Shown here piece by piece: positions 55,134-62,804 of a stretch of DNA of 64,000 bases (its first letter is position 1; each line of letters starts with the position of its first letter). The stretch comes from Spirosoma profusum. GTDB taxonomy: Bacteria > Bacteroidota > Bacteroidia > Cytophagales > Spirosomataceae. The notes under the pieces were generated by a model. It made no database searches. It was given only the letters and a program-made list of their open reading frames with translations, and had not been told where the DNA came from. Where the stretch lies: contig NZ_JACWZY010000037.1 of assembly GCF_014699005.1 (NCBI RefSeq), positions 1-64,000 of the forward strand. The letters are read 5' to 3'. The position numbers and the translations under genes are program-made.

Positions 55134-55343
55134 TTAATTAGTCTTAGGTTTGTTCCGGCGGATAATCACCGGAACGTTCTGGCCCAAGATGTTGAGCGAT
55201 AGATTCATTCCGTCTTTATCACCGTGATCCCAGGCAGCCCCTACTTTAATCCAGTCCGATTGTTCGGAGTCAGCTTTCGGTTTGAGAATGTAAGCCGAAT
55301 GGGTAGGTTTTTTCGAAGTGGTTTCGGTTTGGTTAGTCATCAT
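55134..55343 (-). CDS. Small element protein of unknown function
   Basis: 69 residues from the ATG at 55343. An N-terminal Lys/Thr/Ser-rich stretch is followed by HSAYILKPKADSEQSDWIKVGAAWDHGDKDGMNLSLNIL and a basic tail (VIIRRNKPKTN). This layout recalls a small family of plasmid proteins in Proteobacteria that I cannot name. The strong Shine-Dalgarno motif AAAGGAG lies at the usual distance upstream, unlike the host's genes. A longer reading to 55433 would cross that site and is rejected. Confidence 0.65.
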   Translation of the reverse strand: MMTNQTETTSKKPTHSAYILKPKADSEQSDWIKVGAAWDHGDKDGMNLSLNILGQNVPVIIRRNKPKTN

Positions 55344-55605
55344 CAGATCTCCTTTTCTGTTTGGTTGATGATGGAAGCAATCAGACGCAGCTAAGCGGTG
55401 ACAGCTCCCCGTAGGCCAAAAATCGATGTGCAATGTCTATTTTTGGCCGAAGTCGTTAGAGCCTTTGCAAAAGGCGGGATGAGCGCCATCACCAGCGGCT
55501 GCGTTAGGCTGCCATCTCCAATCAAACCACACAGGAAAGCGTGAGCATGAAGGCACCAAACGAAACATAAGAAGCCAACCCGTCCGGCTTTGATGAAACA
55601 CGCCA

Positions 55606-56529
55606 TTACGGGCAAACCAGCTTCTGAATATACTCGGTGGCTTTTTGTGCATGGGATGCGGCTTGGAAGATAAAGCGTTTATCGTCTTTCAACACTTGCA
55701 GCCAGGACTGGATATAAGCCGCGTGATGCGCTTCTGGCATCGGTTCAAACCCCAGATCAGCCGCTAGAAAGCAAGCACCAAGTTCGGCTACCAACTCTTC
55801 TTTGGCGTAACCTTCATCGCCATAGTGCTTGCGGCCCAAATCACGGTTCAAGCGAAGCGGATGTTTCGTCCAGTGGGTCAGTTCATGGGCTAACACCGCG
55901 TAGTAACGTATGGCCGTTTCAAAGCTTTCAAACGGCGGCATCTGAATCCGGTCAGTACTTTGCGTGTAACACGCCTTGGTGCCGGTATAAATATCGGCTT
56001 TGGTTTGGACAAAGAACTGTTCGAGTTCCTGATTACGTTCTTGTTGATTGGCAATAACGGGTTCGGGCGTTTTGTAGAAAGCGTTGGACAATCCGTCAAT
56101 CTGGGAAGCATTGAAGACGGTATAGGTTTTGAGAAAGGGGATTTGGCTAGATTTGCGTTCGCCATTGGCATCTTCCTCTTCTTTGGTGAATTTGTCGGCA
56201 TAGACAATCTGTGTCCCCTTCTCGCCTTTGCGGACATTGGTTTTCATGTCGGTGGCCTGTTTGAAGGTCATCCAGTAGGGCGAGGTAAAGCCTTTGTCGC
56301 TGGCTTCATTCCATAGAATGAGTGTGTTGATGCCGGTGTAGGGAATATCGTTCCAGCGAAGCGGACGCATGACCTGACTGGTCATGTGCTCGGAATGCCA
56401 CGGCTTGCGCCAGGACAGATTGCCTTGTTCTAAATCAGATAGAATCTTGGTGGTAATACGAGTGTAAATATCCTCTTGCGGTTGTCTGGTAGGGATCGCA
56501 GTCGCTTTGCGGGAAATCGGTTTGGTCAT
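55606..56529 (-). CDS. ardC: ArdC-like antirestriction protein
   Basis: A 307-residue cytoplasmic protein. The N-terminal ssDNA-binding region (about 20-150) has ILSDLEQGNLSWRKPW and the ArdC core YTGINTLILWNEASDKGFTSPYWMTFKQA. The C-terminal zincin domain has HELTHW (His215 and His219) and a later glutamate helix (EELVAELGACFLAADLG). ArdC proteins protect incoming single-stranded DNA from host restriction during conjugation. A Shine-Dalgarno-like TGGAG precedes the start. It is on the strand with radC, primase and integrase. Confidence 0.9.
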   Translation of the reverse strand: MTKPISRKATAIPTRQPQEDIYTRITTKILSDLEQGNLSWRKPWHSEHMTSQVMRPLRWNDIPYTGINTLILWNEASDKGFTSPYWMTFKQATDMKTNVRKGEKGTQIVYADKFTKEEEDANGERKSSQIPFLKTYTVFNASQIDGLSNAFYKTPEPVIANQQERNQELEQFFVQTKADIYTGTKACYTQSTDRIQMPPFESFETAIRYYAVLAHELTHWTKHPLRLNRDLGRKHYGDEGYAKEELVAELGACFLAADLGFEPMPEAHHAAYIQSWLQVLKDDKRFIFQAASHAQKATEYIQKLVCP

Positions 56530-56740
56530 GTGTCATGCTCCAGGGGTTAGGGTTATAGGGGATGAACAACACGGCGGCTTAGCGATAGAACCAGCGAACG
56601 TCGCGCGGCCAGAATTTTGGTGGGGCGAGGAATGCGAAGCAGGAGAAAATTGTGGTTGGTGAACGAGTGGCGTCGGTTACAGACCCAAAACAACTCCGAC
56701 CAATGGGGCAAACATGACCTACTGGTTCGCTAGCAAACCT

Positions 56741-57220
56741 TCAGCGCGGCATGCATCCCTCGTCCGCGAAGGAATAGTAATTACGCGGTGTGACGATCAG
56801 GTGATCCAGTATGGCAATGTCCAGCAGTTTGCCACATTCAGAGAGTTTGCGGGTTAGAGCTAAGTCCTGATCGCTTGGTTGGAGATTACCGGAGGGGTGG
56901 TTATGCGCCAAAATAATACCTGCTGCATTGGCCTGTAACGCCGTTACAAAGATGACTTTGGGATCGACAATGCAAGCGGTCATGCCGCCAGTCGCAATGT
57001 CGGAAATCGCCAGACAGTTATTCTTGCGGTCGAGAAGCAGGATTTTAAACTGCTCCAGGAGTTCCAGTTTGTTTTCATCCCAGGCGTGATGCAGGATTTC
57101 GTAAGCAGTGAGCGAGCGGGTGATTTGAATGCGATCCTGATAGGGCGTTTTGTTGCGGTAGCTGATTTCAACTTCGTTAACGGTGAAGAGCGATTGAATA
57201 GCCAATTGTGACACGACCAC
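56741..57220 (-). CDS. radC: RadC-family JAB/MPN protein
   Basis: A 159-residue protein of the short mobile-element RadC type, without the N-terminal helix-hairpin-helix of chromosomal RadC. The metal motif is HNHPSGNLQPSDQD (His106, His108 and Asp117 region), preceded by GGMTACIVDPKVIFVTALQANAAGIILA. It is thought to act as a metalloprotease-like or DNA-processing factor in element biology; its exact role is unsettled. It starts with GTG at 57220, four bases after the primase stop codon. Confidence 0.85.
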   Translation of the reverse strand: MVVSQLAIQSLFTVNEVEISYRNKTPYQDRIQITRSLTAYEILHHAWDENKLELLEQFKILLLDRKNNCLAISDIATGGMTACIVDPKVIFVTALQANAAGIILAHNHPSGNLQPSDQDLALTRKLSECGKLLDIAILDHLIVTPRNYYSFADEGCMPR

Positions 57221-57223
57221 ACC

Positions 57224-58138
57224 TCACAACGTCAGTTTAAGCTGATGCATGTGCCACGCATTGACATCCTTGTGCGGGGTGTAGACTTTGTTCATCGGCG
57301 TATGACGCAAATCGGCTTGCGTCTGGCAAAATTCGGTCAAGAGGGTGGTGGCTTTGGCTCCGGCCTCGTCGTTGTCCATCCAGCTATAGGCAACGCGATA
57401 GCCGTAATTCTGCATATAAGCGATGGCTTGTTTGAGGCAGGACAATGAATTAAGAATGATCGCATCATCAGCCAAACCATTGCCGCGTAACTGCGTGATG
57501 GCCGACAGGTAATCCATGAAGCCTTCAAAAAGGTGAATGCCTTCCGGCTTCGGTATCTTGCCCCGAATAAAGCTGATGGCTTTAGGCCGTAAACAGCCTT
57601 TAAAGAAAGGATTCCGCAGTTCAAAGCCGCCCTCTTCGTTGGGAAAGCCAAGCGCGGTGAAGTATTTGTTTGTCCGCGTGTTGTGAACGCGAAGCTCTTT
57701 GAGATGACGACGGGCGATGTTGTGGGGAATACCGCGCTTATCGAGATAATGGATGAGGCCTACATGCTGAATTTGCTTTTTCGATTTCAGCATTAATGGG
57801 CTGTCGTTATTGATGAGCTGATCATGGGGTCTGTGGACGGGCGCAATGTCATGAGATGCGACACCCATATTGCCAATCCAGCGTAATGCATCTGAAATCG
57901 TGTGGGATTCCCGTGTGAATTGCAAATAAGCGGATGCGAAATCAACCGGATCACCACCCCGCCCGTCGCCGTAATCGTGCCAGCGATTGGTTTTGGTATA
58001 CACCCAAAAGCTGGGCGTTTTTTCCTTCCGTACGGGTGACAGATAGAGCAATTTGTCGGCTGCAGTACGTTTAGGATGAATACCCAGTCGGGCCAAAATT
58101 TCGACAATAGCTATCGCTTTCGCCTGATCGATGTTCAT
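57224..58138 (-). CDS. Toprim-domain DNA primase
   Basis: A 304-residue primase-like protein. The N-terminal region (about 1-100) matches a CHC2-type domain in overall form (LLYLSPVRKEKTPSFWVYTKTNRWHDYGDGRGGD), though the zinc cysteines are not obvious. The toprim core shows FEGFMDYLSAI near 213 and SWMDNDEAGAKA near 255. Proteins of this type prime replication of mobile elements in Bacteroidota. A Shine-Dalgarno GGAG precedes the start. It is in the integrase-proximal minus-strand group. Confidence 0.85.
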   Translation of the reverse strand: MNIDQAKAIAIVEILARLGIHPKRTAADKLLYLSPVRKEKTPSFWVYTKTNRWHDYGDGRGGDPVDFASAYLQFTRESHTISDALRWIGNMGVASHDIAPVHRPHDQLINNDSPLMLKSKKQIQHVGLIHYLDKRGIPHNIARRHLKELRVHNTRTNKYFTALGFPNEEGGFELRNPFFKGCLRPKAISFIRGKIPKPEGIHLFEGFMDYLSAITQLRGNGLADDAIILNSLSCLKQAIAYMQNYGYRVAYSWMDNDEAGAKATTLLTEFCQTQADLRHTPMNKVYTPHKDVNAWHMHQLKLTL

Positions 58139-58178
58139 GGGCGATCTCCAAAAAATGATGAGAATGAGGGAGAGTTAC

Positions 58179-58367
58179 TTACCGTTGAAGTTGTCGCTCA
58201 ATGAATTTATCGAGTTCGGAACGGCGATAACGCACCGACCGCCCAACTTTTAGCGGTTTCAAGTCATAGCGTTTCGTGCAGTCCCATACCGCTAAGGTTC
58301 CAGGTGAAATACGGAGGTATTTAGCTGCGCTTTTTCGATCCAGTAGGGATTCATTTTTGTCGTGCAT
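58179..58367 (-). CDS. AlpA-like helix-turn-helix regulator/excisionase
   Basis: A 62-residue MerR-like winged helix protein (LDRKSAAKYLRISPGTLAVWDCTKRYDLKPLKVGRSVRYRRSELDKFIERQ) typical of the AlpA/excisionase group that acts with P4-type integrases. The strong Shine-Dalgarno GGGAG lies upstream. It lies 157 bases from the integrase stop and 40 bases upstream of the primase gene. Confidence 0.8.
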   Translation of the reverse strand: MHDKNESLLDRKSAAKYLRISPGTLAVWDCTKRYDLKPLKVGRSVRYRRSELDKFIERQLQR

Positions 58368-58524
58368 CGCTTACTCCCTTCTAGTATGAATAATTCCTAG
58401 AAAGACGGACTTCAATAGGAATATAATCATACTATCGTAAGATCATAGGTTTGGTCAACATAAACTGCATCCCATTAAGAAGTGATAATAAAGCCGCTAG
58501 TTACGCATTTTGATCGGAAGGCAA

Positions 58525-59841
58525 CTAATCTGTTTGAATAGAACGAAAAAGTACTGTTTTTGATGAGGTTGACATCGTATATCCCTCTATCGTAAAAAAT
58601 GCGTGATTTGAGGGGTGATTGGGCATCTTGTCAGTTGGCTTCACCTTTTGCTGTAGCGACTCGATATGAACTCGATCTAAATAATCCGCAAAGCACTGCA
58701 TCATTTCAGTTCGCTGCGGTAAAAACGTTGCCCGATCATACGCGCGGTCGGTGCTACTTTTGGGAGCGTGTGCTAACTGTCGATCTGCGATCTCATGGGA
58801 ATAACCCAGTTTCTCCTTTAAAATTCCAAGTGCCAACGATCGGAAGCCATGTCCAGTCATTCGGTTGCTATACCCCATCCGTTTTAGCGCAACCAAAATG
58901 GCCCCTTTGCTCATCGGTTTTCTGGGTCGTGGAATGCTTGGGAAAATATGCTCTCGGTATTTATTCATCGCTCTTAGTTCAAGGAGGATTTCAATAACTT
59001 GCCTAGAAAGTGGAACCAGATGCGGGCTGCGCATTTTCATACGCTCAGCTGGAATGGTCCATAATTTCTGATCGAAATCGATTTCGGACCATTTGGCTTC
59101 GATTAATTCACTGGTGCGAACAAATGTTAGAAACAATAAATGAATGGCCAGGTAGGTTTGACGGTACAACCTTGTTTTATGATTATATAGAGCCAGTAGG
59201 AACTGGGGTAATTCCTCAAGATCAATTGACGCAAAATGTCCCTTATTATATTTTTTCAAGGCTGTCTCTAAACCAATCGTCAAATCTCTATCTACTCGTC
59301 CGGTTACAATTGCGTAACGGCAGATATGGCTGATGAGTTGTTTCACACGGCGAGCCATCTCCGGGGCTGTTTTTTCAATCTTTTGTAAACAGGCCAAAAT
59401 GACAATAGGCTTGAGTGTTGTTAGGGGAAATTGACCAATCTCAGAAAAGGTATATTTCTCTAAGCGATGTAAAATAGTTTGTGCATACCGTGGATTCCAA
59501 GTAGTAAGCCCTTTAGAATGCCACTCGCGCGCCACGGCCTGGAAGGTTTGTTGGCTGTTGAACACAGCTGTATGCTTGCGTTCTAACTTGGCAAAAAGTG
59601 GGTCTACCCCGCCTTTTAGTTCACCTTTGATTCGCTCTCGCTCTTTTCTGGCTTCCAAGAGGGAAATCTTAGGATAGCCCCCGATGGCAATCCGTTTCTC
59701 TTTACCATGGATGCGATATTTCAAACGCCAATTCTTCCGTCCGGATGACCTCACTTCCAAGTAGAGCCCTTCCCCATCAAAAAGTTTAAAGGTTTTTGCC
59801 TTTGGTTTGGCTGTTCGACACTGCATATCAGTCAATGGCAT
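58525..59841 (-). CDS. int: P4-type tyrosine integrase
   Basis: A 438-residue recombinase: DUF4102 N-terminal DNA-binding domain (about 3-85), core-binding domain (about 95-190) and catalytic domain (about 210-385). Likely catalytic residues are Arg242 (FVRTSELIEAKW), His331-x-x-Arg334 (GHGFRS), His358 (LAHAP) and Tyr368 (RAYDR). These integrases usually target the 3' end of a tRNA gene. Here the tRNA-Asn is 22 kb away at the other end of the element. Its weak Shine-Dalgarno and style suggest a proteobacterial lineage. Confidence 0.92.
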   Translation of the reverse strand: MPLTDMQCRTAKPKAKTFKLFDGEGLYLEVRSSGRKNWRLKYRIHGKEKRIAIGGYPKISLLEARKERERIKGELKGGVDPLFAKLERKHTAVFNSQQTFQAVAREWHSKGLTTWNPRYAQTILHRLEKYTFSEIGQFPLTTLKPIVILACLQKIEKTAPEMARRVKQLISHICRYAIVTGRVDRDLTIGLETALKKYNKGHFASIDLEELPQFLLALYNHKTRLYRQTYLAIHLLFLTFVRTSELIEAKWSEIDFDQKLWTIPAERMKMRSPHLVPLSRQVIEILLELRAMNKYREHIFPSIPRPRKPMSKGAILVALKRMGYSNRMTGHGFRSLALGILKEKLGYSHEIADRQLAHAPKSSTDRAYDRATFLPQRTEMMQCFADYLDRVHIESLQQKVKPTDKMPNHPSNHAFFTIEGYTMSTSSKTVLFRSIQTD

Positions 59842-60515
59842 GCTATTCCATCCTTTCGGTTGCTGGGGATTTTATTATGGCTAAAGGGTGGGGACCCAAA
59901 CCTCATAATTGGCAAAAGTCTCCCCTAAAGGTCCCCCACATTGCATGAATGTGGGGTAATGTTGGTAATCGTCCGTAAATGACAGCATACGCCGAAAGCC
60001 TTGAAAAACCGGTGTTTTTTCAAGTCGGTTAAGAACAAATAATGTGGGTAAAAGAGAGTTTTGGCTCCTCGAGCAGGATACCATTTTGATCACCTATGTA
60101 CTTAAGAAAACTATATTCTTGATATCAGATTTTTATTTGGGACCCCTATCAAGTCCCCGGTGATAGGTATATAAATGGGGAACCTTGCTCTAGTATATTG
60201 AATTTCTTCATTATTGCAAGAGCAATCTACGGATAGGCCATTGCAGTTGGTTTGTTTAATTAGACTGAGCAAAGGTGTTTCCGCTCACAAATATCGGTTT
60301 ATTGCTTTACTTTGTTTGCTATCTTGTTCCAAATCAATATATAAGTTGCTGGAGTGGTGGACCTTGTTAGATAAGCGATCTTATTGGGTGATCTTATACA
60401 AACATATTCTTCAGCAAAAATTGGTTTTGCTGAATAGATACGAAGCTTGACTTGAATTTAGAAATTGCAGCTATCAACTACTTAATAAGTATCATGTAAA
60501 GCTAAATTTTATGCT
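59842..60515. other. Hairpin-rich non-coding region upstream of the integrase
   Basis: Three clear hairpins are present: CCCCACATT/AATGTGGGG (59934-59956), CTTGAAAAA/TTTTTCAAG (60000-60024) and CCTATCA/TGATAGG (60145-60167). Such a cluster between int and the element end suits att-arm or replication control. The short frames here overlap the hairpins and are not believable genes. No copy of the tRNA 3' end is found. Confidence 0.5.
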
Positions 60516-61799
60516 ATGAGATTAACGTTTTTCTTTCTCACCGTTATAATTTTAACCTTACAAAGTTGTAAAAAAACAGAGGCAGACGTTGACTTAGTAC
60601 CTAAAGGCAGCGCACTGTTTTCTTACCAAGTTACCCCAGAGGGCGACGGTAAGGTTGTTTTCATGGCCGATTCAAGCCAAAAAGTGCGCGAGTTTATTTG
60701 GGATTTTGGTGATGGGACTACTGCATCAGTCGTTACCGCCAAAACCACTCATATTTTCAAGAAAAATAAATTATTTCAGGTTAGACTGGTTGCTAAAAAC
60801 AACGCGAGTCAACTCACAGATACGAAAACGATTGATGTTACTACGCGCTTCGCCAGAACCTTTGAGGATTTACCCGCTTCTCAACGGGATACCATCCGCG
60901 TACTCTATGTGATAACCTCTTTTGATAAAAGATCGGGATACCGAGATATAGCTGAGAATCCTAATCAGCCCATTTATAATGCGTACCTGAATCAGGTTTT
61001 TATTAAATTCCTGGAAAGACGCATACCGAATCACCCCAAAGAACTGGATAACCTGGTCTTTAAAGGCATCCCGTATGTCCTCTCCCCGGAAGACACCTTG
61101 AAATTTTATAATAACGGAGATTCTGATAGCTATTCTAAGGCATTATTTAAAGATCCCCAGGATGCTTTGTATCAGAAGATTCTGGCCAAAAAACGGCAGG
61201 TAGGTGCATCAAGACTGTTTTTTTGTATGCTTGACCCAGGTAAGCCAGGTCTCGATCACTATCAAAATACGTTTGATTATGTTGGCTATGCGCCAATAGG
61301 TGGCGGTTATGTTGCTGCATTCACTATCCCTGTTATTGTTCATGAAATGGGGCATTCGCTGGGATTTGCACACGATAACGAGCGCGACAGCCGTCGTATG
61401 CCCTTAATGAATGCTGGGACTACCCTAGTTTTTGGCAATGAACCAGCTATATGGTCATCGTTGCGAGAGTTGCAGTATAAGGACTATGAACATCAATTGG
61501 TTAAAATAAAACTATTACCACCTCTCTCCGGTGAAGAAGTGGTCCCCTGGTATTGGCGGCCTATCCTCTATCCCAACAACACAGTCCTTGACATTATTAC
61601 GTTGAAAGATAGGGCGACGACGCCCTTTTATGGATCCGACAGTAATTTAGTGACTACCCTCTCTCAAGCGTTAATCGATCAATACAACATTAAGGTTTCG
61701 CCCAATATATGTACCAGTATAACAGTCAATGCGCAGCCACAGCCCAACGGGAGAATCGGAGTAAGCTCTGAAAAATTACCGGTGGCTTTTTGTAAATGA
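60516..61799 (+). CDS. Lipoprotein with PKD domain and metzincin-type metalloprotease
   Basis: A 427-residue surface or periplasmic lipoprotein. The signal ends in LQSC, with Cys17 as the lipidation site. Residues 30-108 form a PKD-type beta domain (FIWDFGDGTT). The protease region has HEMGHSLGFAH (HExxHxxGxxH) near 277, typical of metzincins. The likely function is degradation or processing of extracellular protein. It is just beyond the integrase, not clearly part of the element. Base usage lacks the ACGT excess of the host chromosome. Confidence 0.82.
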   Translation: MRLTFFFLTVIILTLQSCKKTEADVDLVPKGSALFSYQVTPEGDGKVVFMADSSQKVREFIWDFGDGTTASVVTAKTTHIFKKNKLFQVRLVAKNNASQLTDTKTIDVTTRFARTFEDLPASQRDTIRVLYVITSFDKRSGYRDIAENPNQPIYNAYLNQVFIKFLERRIPNHPKELDNLVFKGIPYVLSPEDTLKFYNNGDSDSYSKALFKDPQDALYQKILAKKRQVGASRLFFCMLDPGKPGLDHYQNTFDYVGYAPIGGGYVAAFTIPVIVHEMGHSLGFAHDNERDSRRMPLMNAGTTLVFGNEPAIWSSLRELQYKDYEHQLVKIKLLPPLSGEEVVPWYWRPILYPNNTVLDIITLKDRATTPFYGSDSNLVTTLSQALIDQYNIKVSPNICTSITVNAQPQPNGRIGVSSEKLPVAFCK

Positions 61800-62804
61800 T
61801 GTAATAGCTGAAAATTCGCTCAGAAGTAAAGCCTAGACCATCATACTGATAGCCCATCGCAGTGTAAGGGAGAACTATCTTTGCCTATTGCTTTCCAGGT
61901 AAGTAAATTACCGTCAGAGCCAATTTTCAACTATATCCGTGTGATTAGCAGCTTTACAAGCTCAATGAGGTATCTGGATTCGAACCGCTCCTAATTAATC
62001 TTCCTGTTATACGGTATAGACCGCATCCTCTACTTAATTACGGCTCATATTGACCTTTGTTGATTTGCACACTTGTCCGTGCAGAACAGGCCGATCTGAT
62101 TTGCTGAGGATGTTAAAGCTTTACCTCGTTCCTACAAAGACGCTACTACCCCCATAAAAGCGGGTACCACCATTCCTGATAAGGCATAGATTGACAAGCT
62201 GTCAAGCTTGCTCAATTTGTGCCATCTGTGACACACATGGCTCGCTAAATCTATTTCTGGCTTGCAGCCATGAAATGAGCTGTTTTACTCTCCGGTAGAC
62301 CCAGCCTTAAAAGTCACCATAAATTAGGTGTATAGTATCGTAATTCAACCTACTAATCTACACTCACAAAAGCCCTAACTCTTTAGTAAAGAAGATGGAT
62401 TTCGTTTTAAGCGTCTTTCTAGCATCTTTTTTGCGGGGATAAATTCATGGGCTTTTTCTTGCAAAATATATGCGGCAAAAATCATACCTTAAAAATAGAG
62501 TACTTTTTTAATATATATTTAACTATTGGTATGTAAAATATAATTATTAATATTTTAATTTATACCATAATGCTAAATTAGTTAACTAATAGTAAGATAT
62601 TGTGGTGAAAAATAATAAAATGTCTACTAATCAATATGTTACGGAATGTCTAAAGGCTAGCCAAATGCAGACGCTCATCGGCATCCCATTCGAACTAGCC
62701 GCTTAGTAAATATGGGGTTTTTCCCCTAAAGGTAATAGCTGGCATACGCTTTGCAAGTACCCGTCACTGTCTATTCGGTTACTTGACCCTAGCTATGCCA
62801 TTTT
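61800..62804. other. One-kilobase region without a recognisable gene
   Basis: No believable frame. It holds an AT-rich stretch (about 62480-62620), a tRNA-like T-loop fragment on the minus strand (around 61980), and TTTGCACA at 62065, shared with the left-end repeat. It may be a decayed gene remnant. Confidence 0.4.

Larger units (their letters stand above)
36859..59841. mobile_element. Integrated mobilizable element next to tRNA-Asn
   Basis: The left limit is set at the tRNA 3' end and the right limit provisionally at the integrase start. The element carries MobC, a MobP-type relaxase, VirD4/TraG, a MobF-type relaxase, ArdC, RadC, a toprim primase, an AlpA-like regulator and a tyrosine integrase, with cargo between them. 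No VirB/Trb/Tra mating-channel genes are visible, so transfer would need a helper. Base composition is uneven: single 60-base lines counted at 41881 and 49561 gave 14 and 34 G+C. I found no direct repeat of the tRNA 3' end on the right, so the true right end could lie farther on. Confidence 0.75.

Noticed and set aside
55391-55652. Short frames in two registers between the small gene and ardC
   Set aside because: They overlap each other and the ardC end and have cysteine/histidine-rich unlikely composition.
36859-59841. CRISPR array or tRNA cluster in the element
   Set aside because: No regularly spaced direct repeats with unique spacers were seen, and no further tRNA cloverleaf.
36859-59841. 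Self-transmissible conjugative element
   Set aside because: VirD4 and relaxases are present, but no VirB/Trb/Tra channel genes can be recognised, so a mobilizable element is the safer call.
60066-60082. TTGGCTCCTCGAGCAGG as a possible attR
   Set aside because: It resembles the tRNA 3' end only in reverse orientation and with mismatches; a direct repeat is required.
59881-60093. 70-residue frame on the minus strand
   Set aside because: It spans two hairpins, has no recognisable domain and no plausible initiation signal.
60214-60450. 78-residue frame on the plus strand
   Set aside because: Composition is mixed and no family is evident; it lies in a region rich in stops and hairpins, so it is probably accidental.
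61970-62040. tRNA-like fragment with a GGTTCGAATCC loop on the minus strand
   Set aside because: No acceptor stem or anticodon arm could be paired around it.
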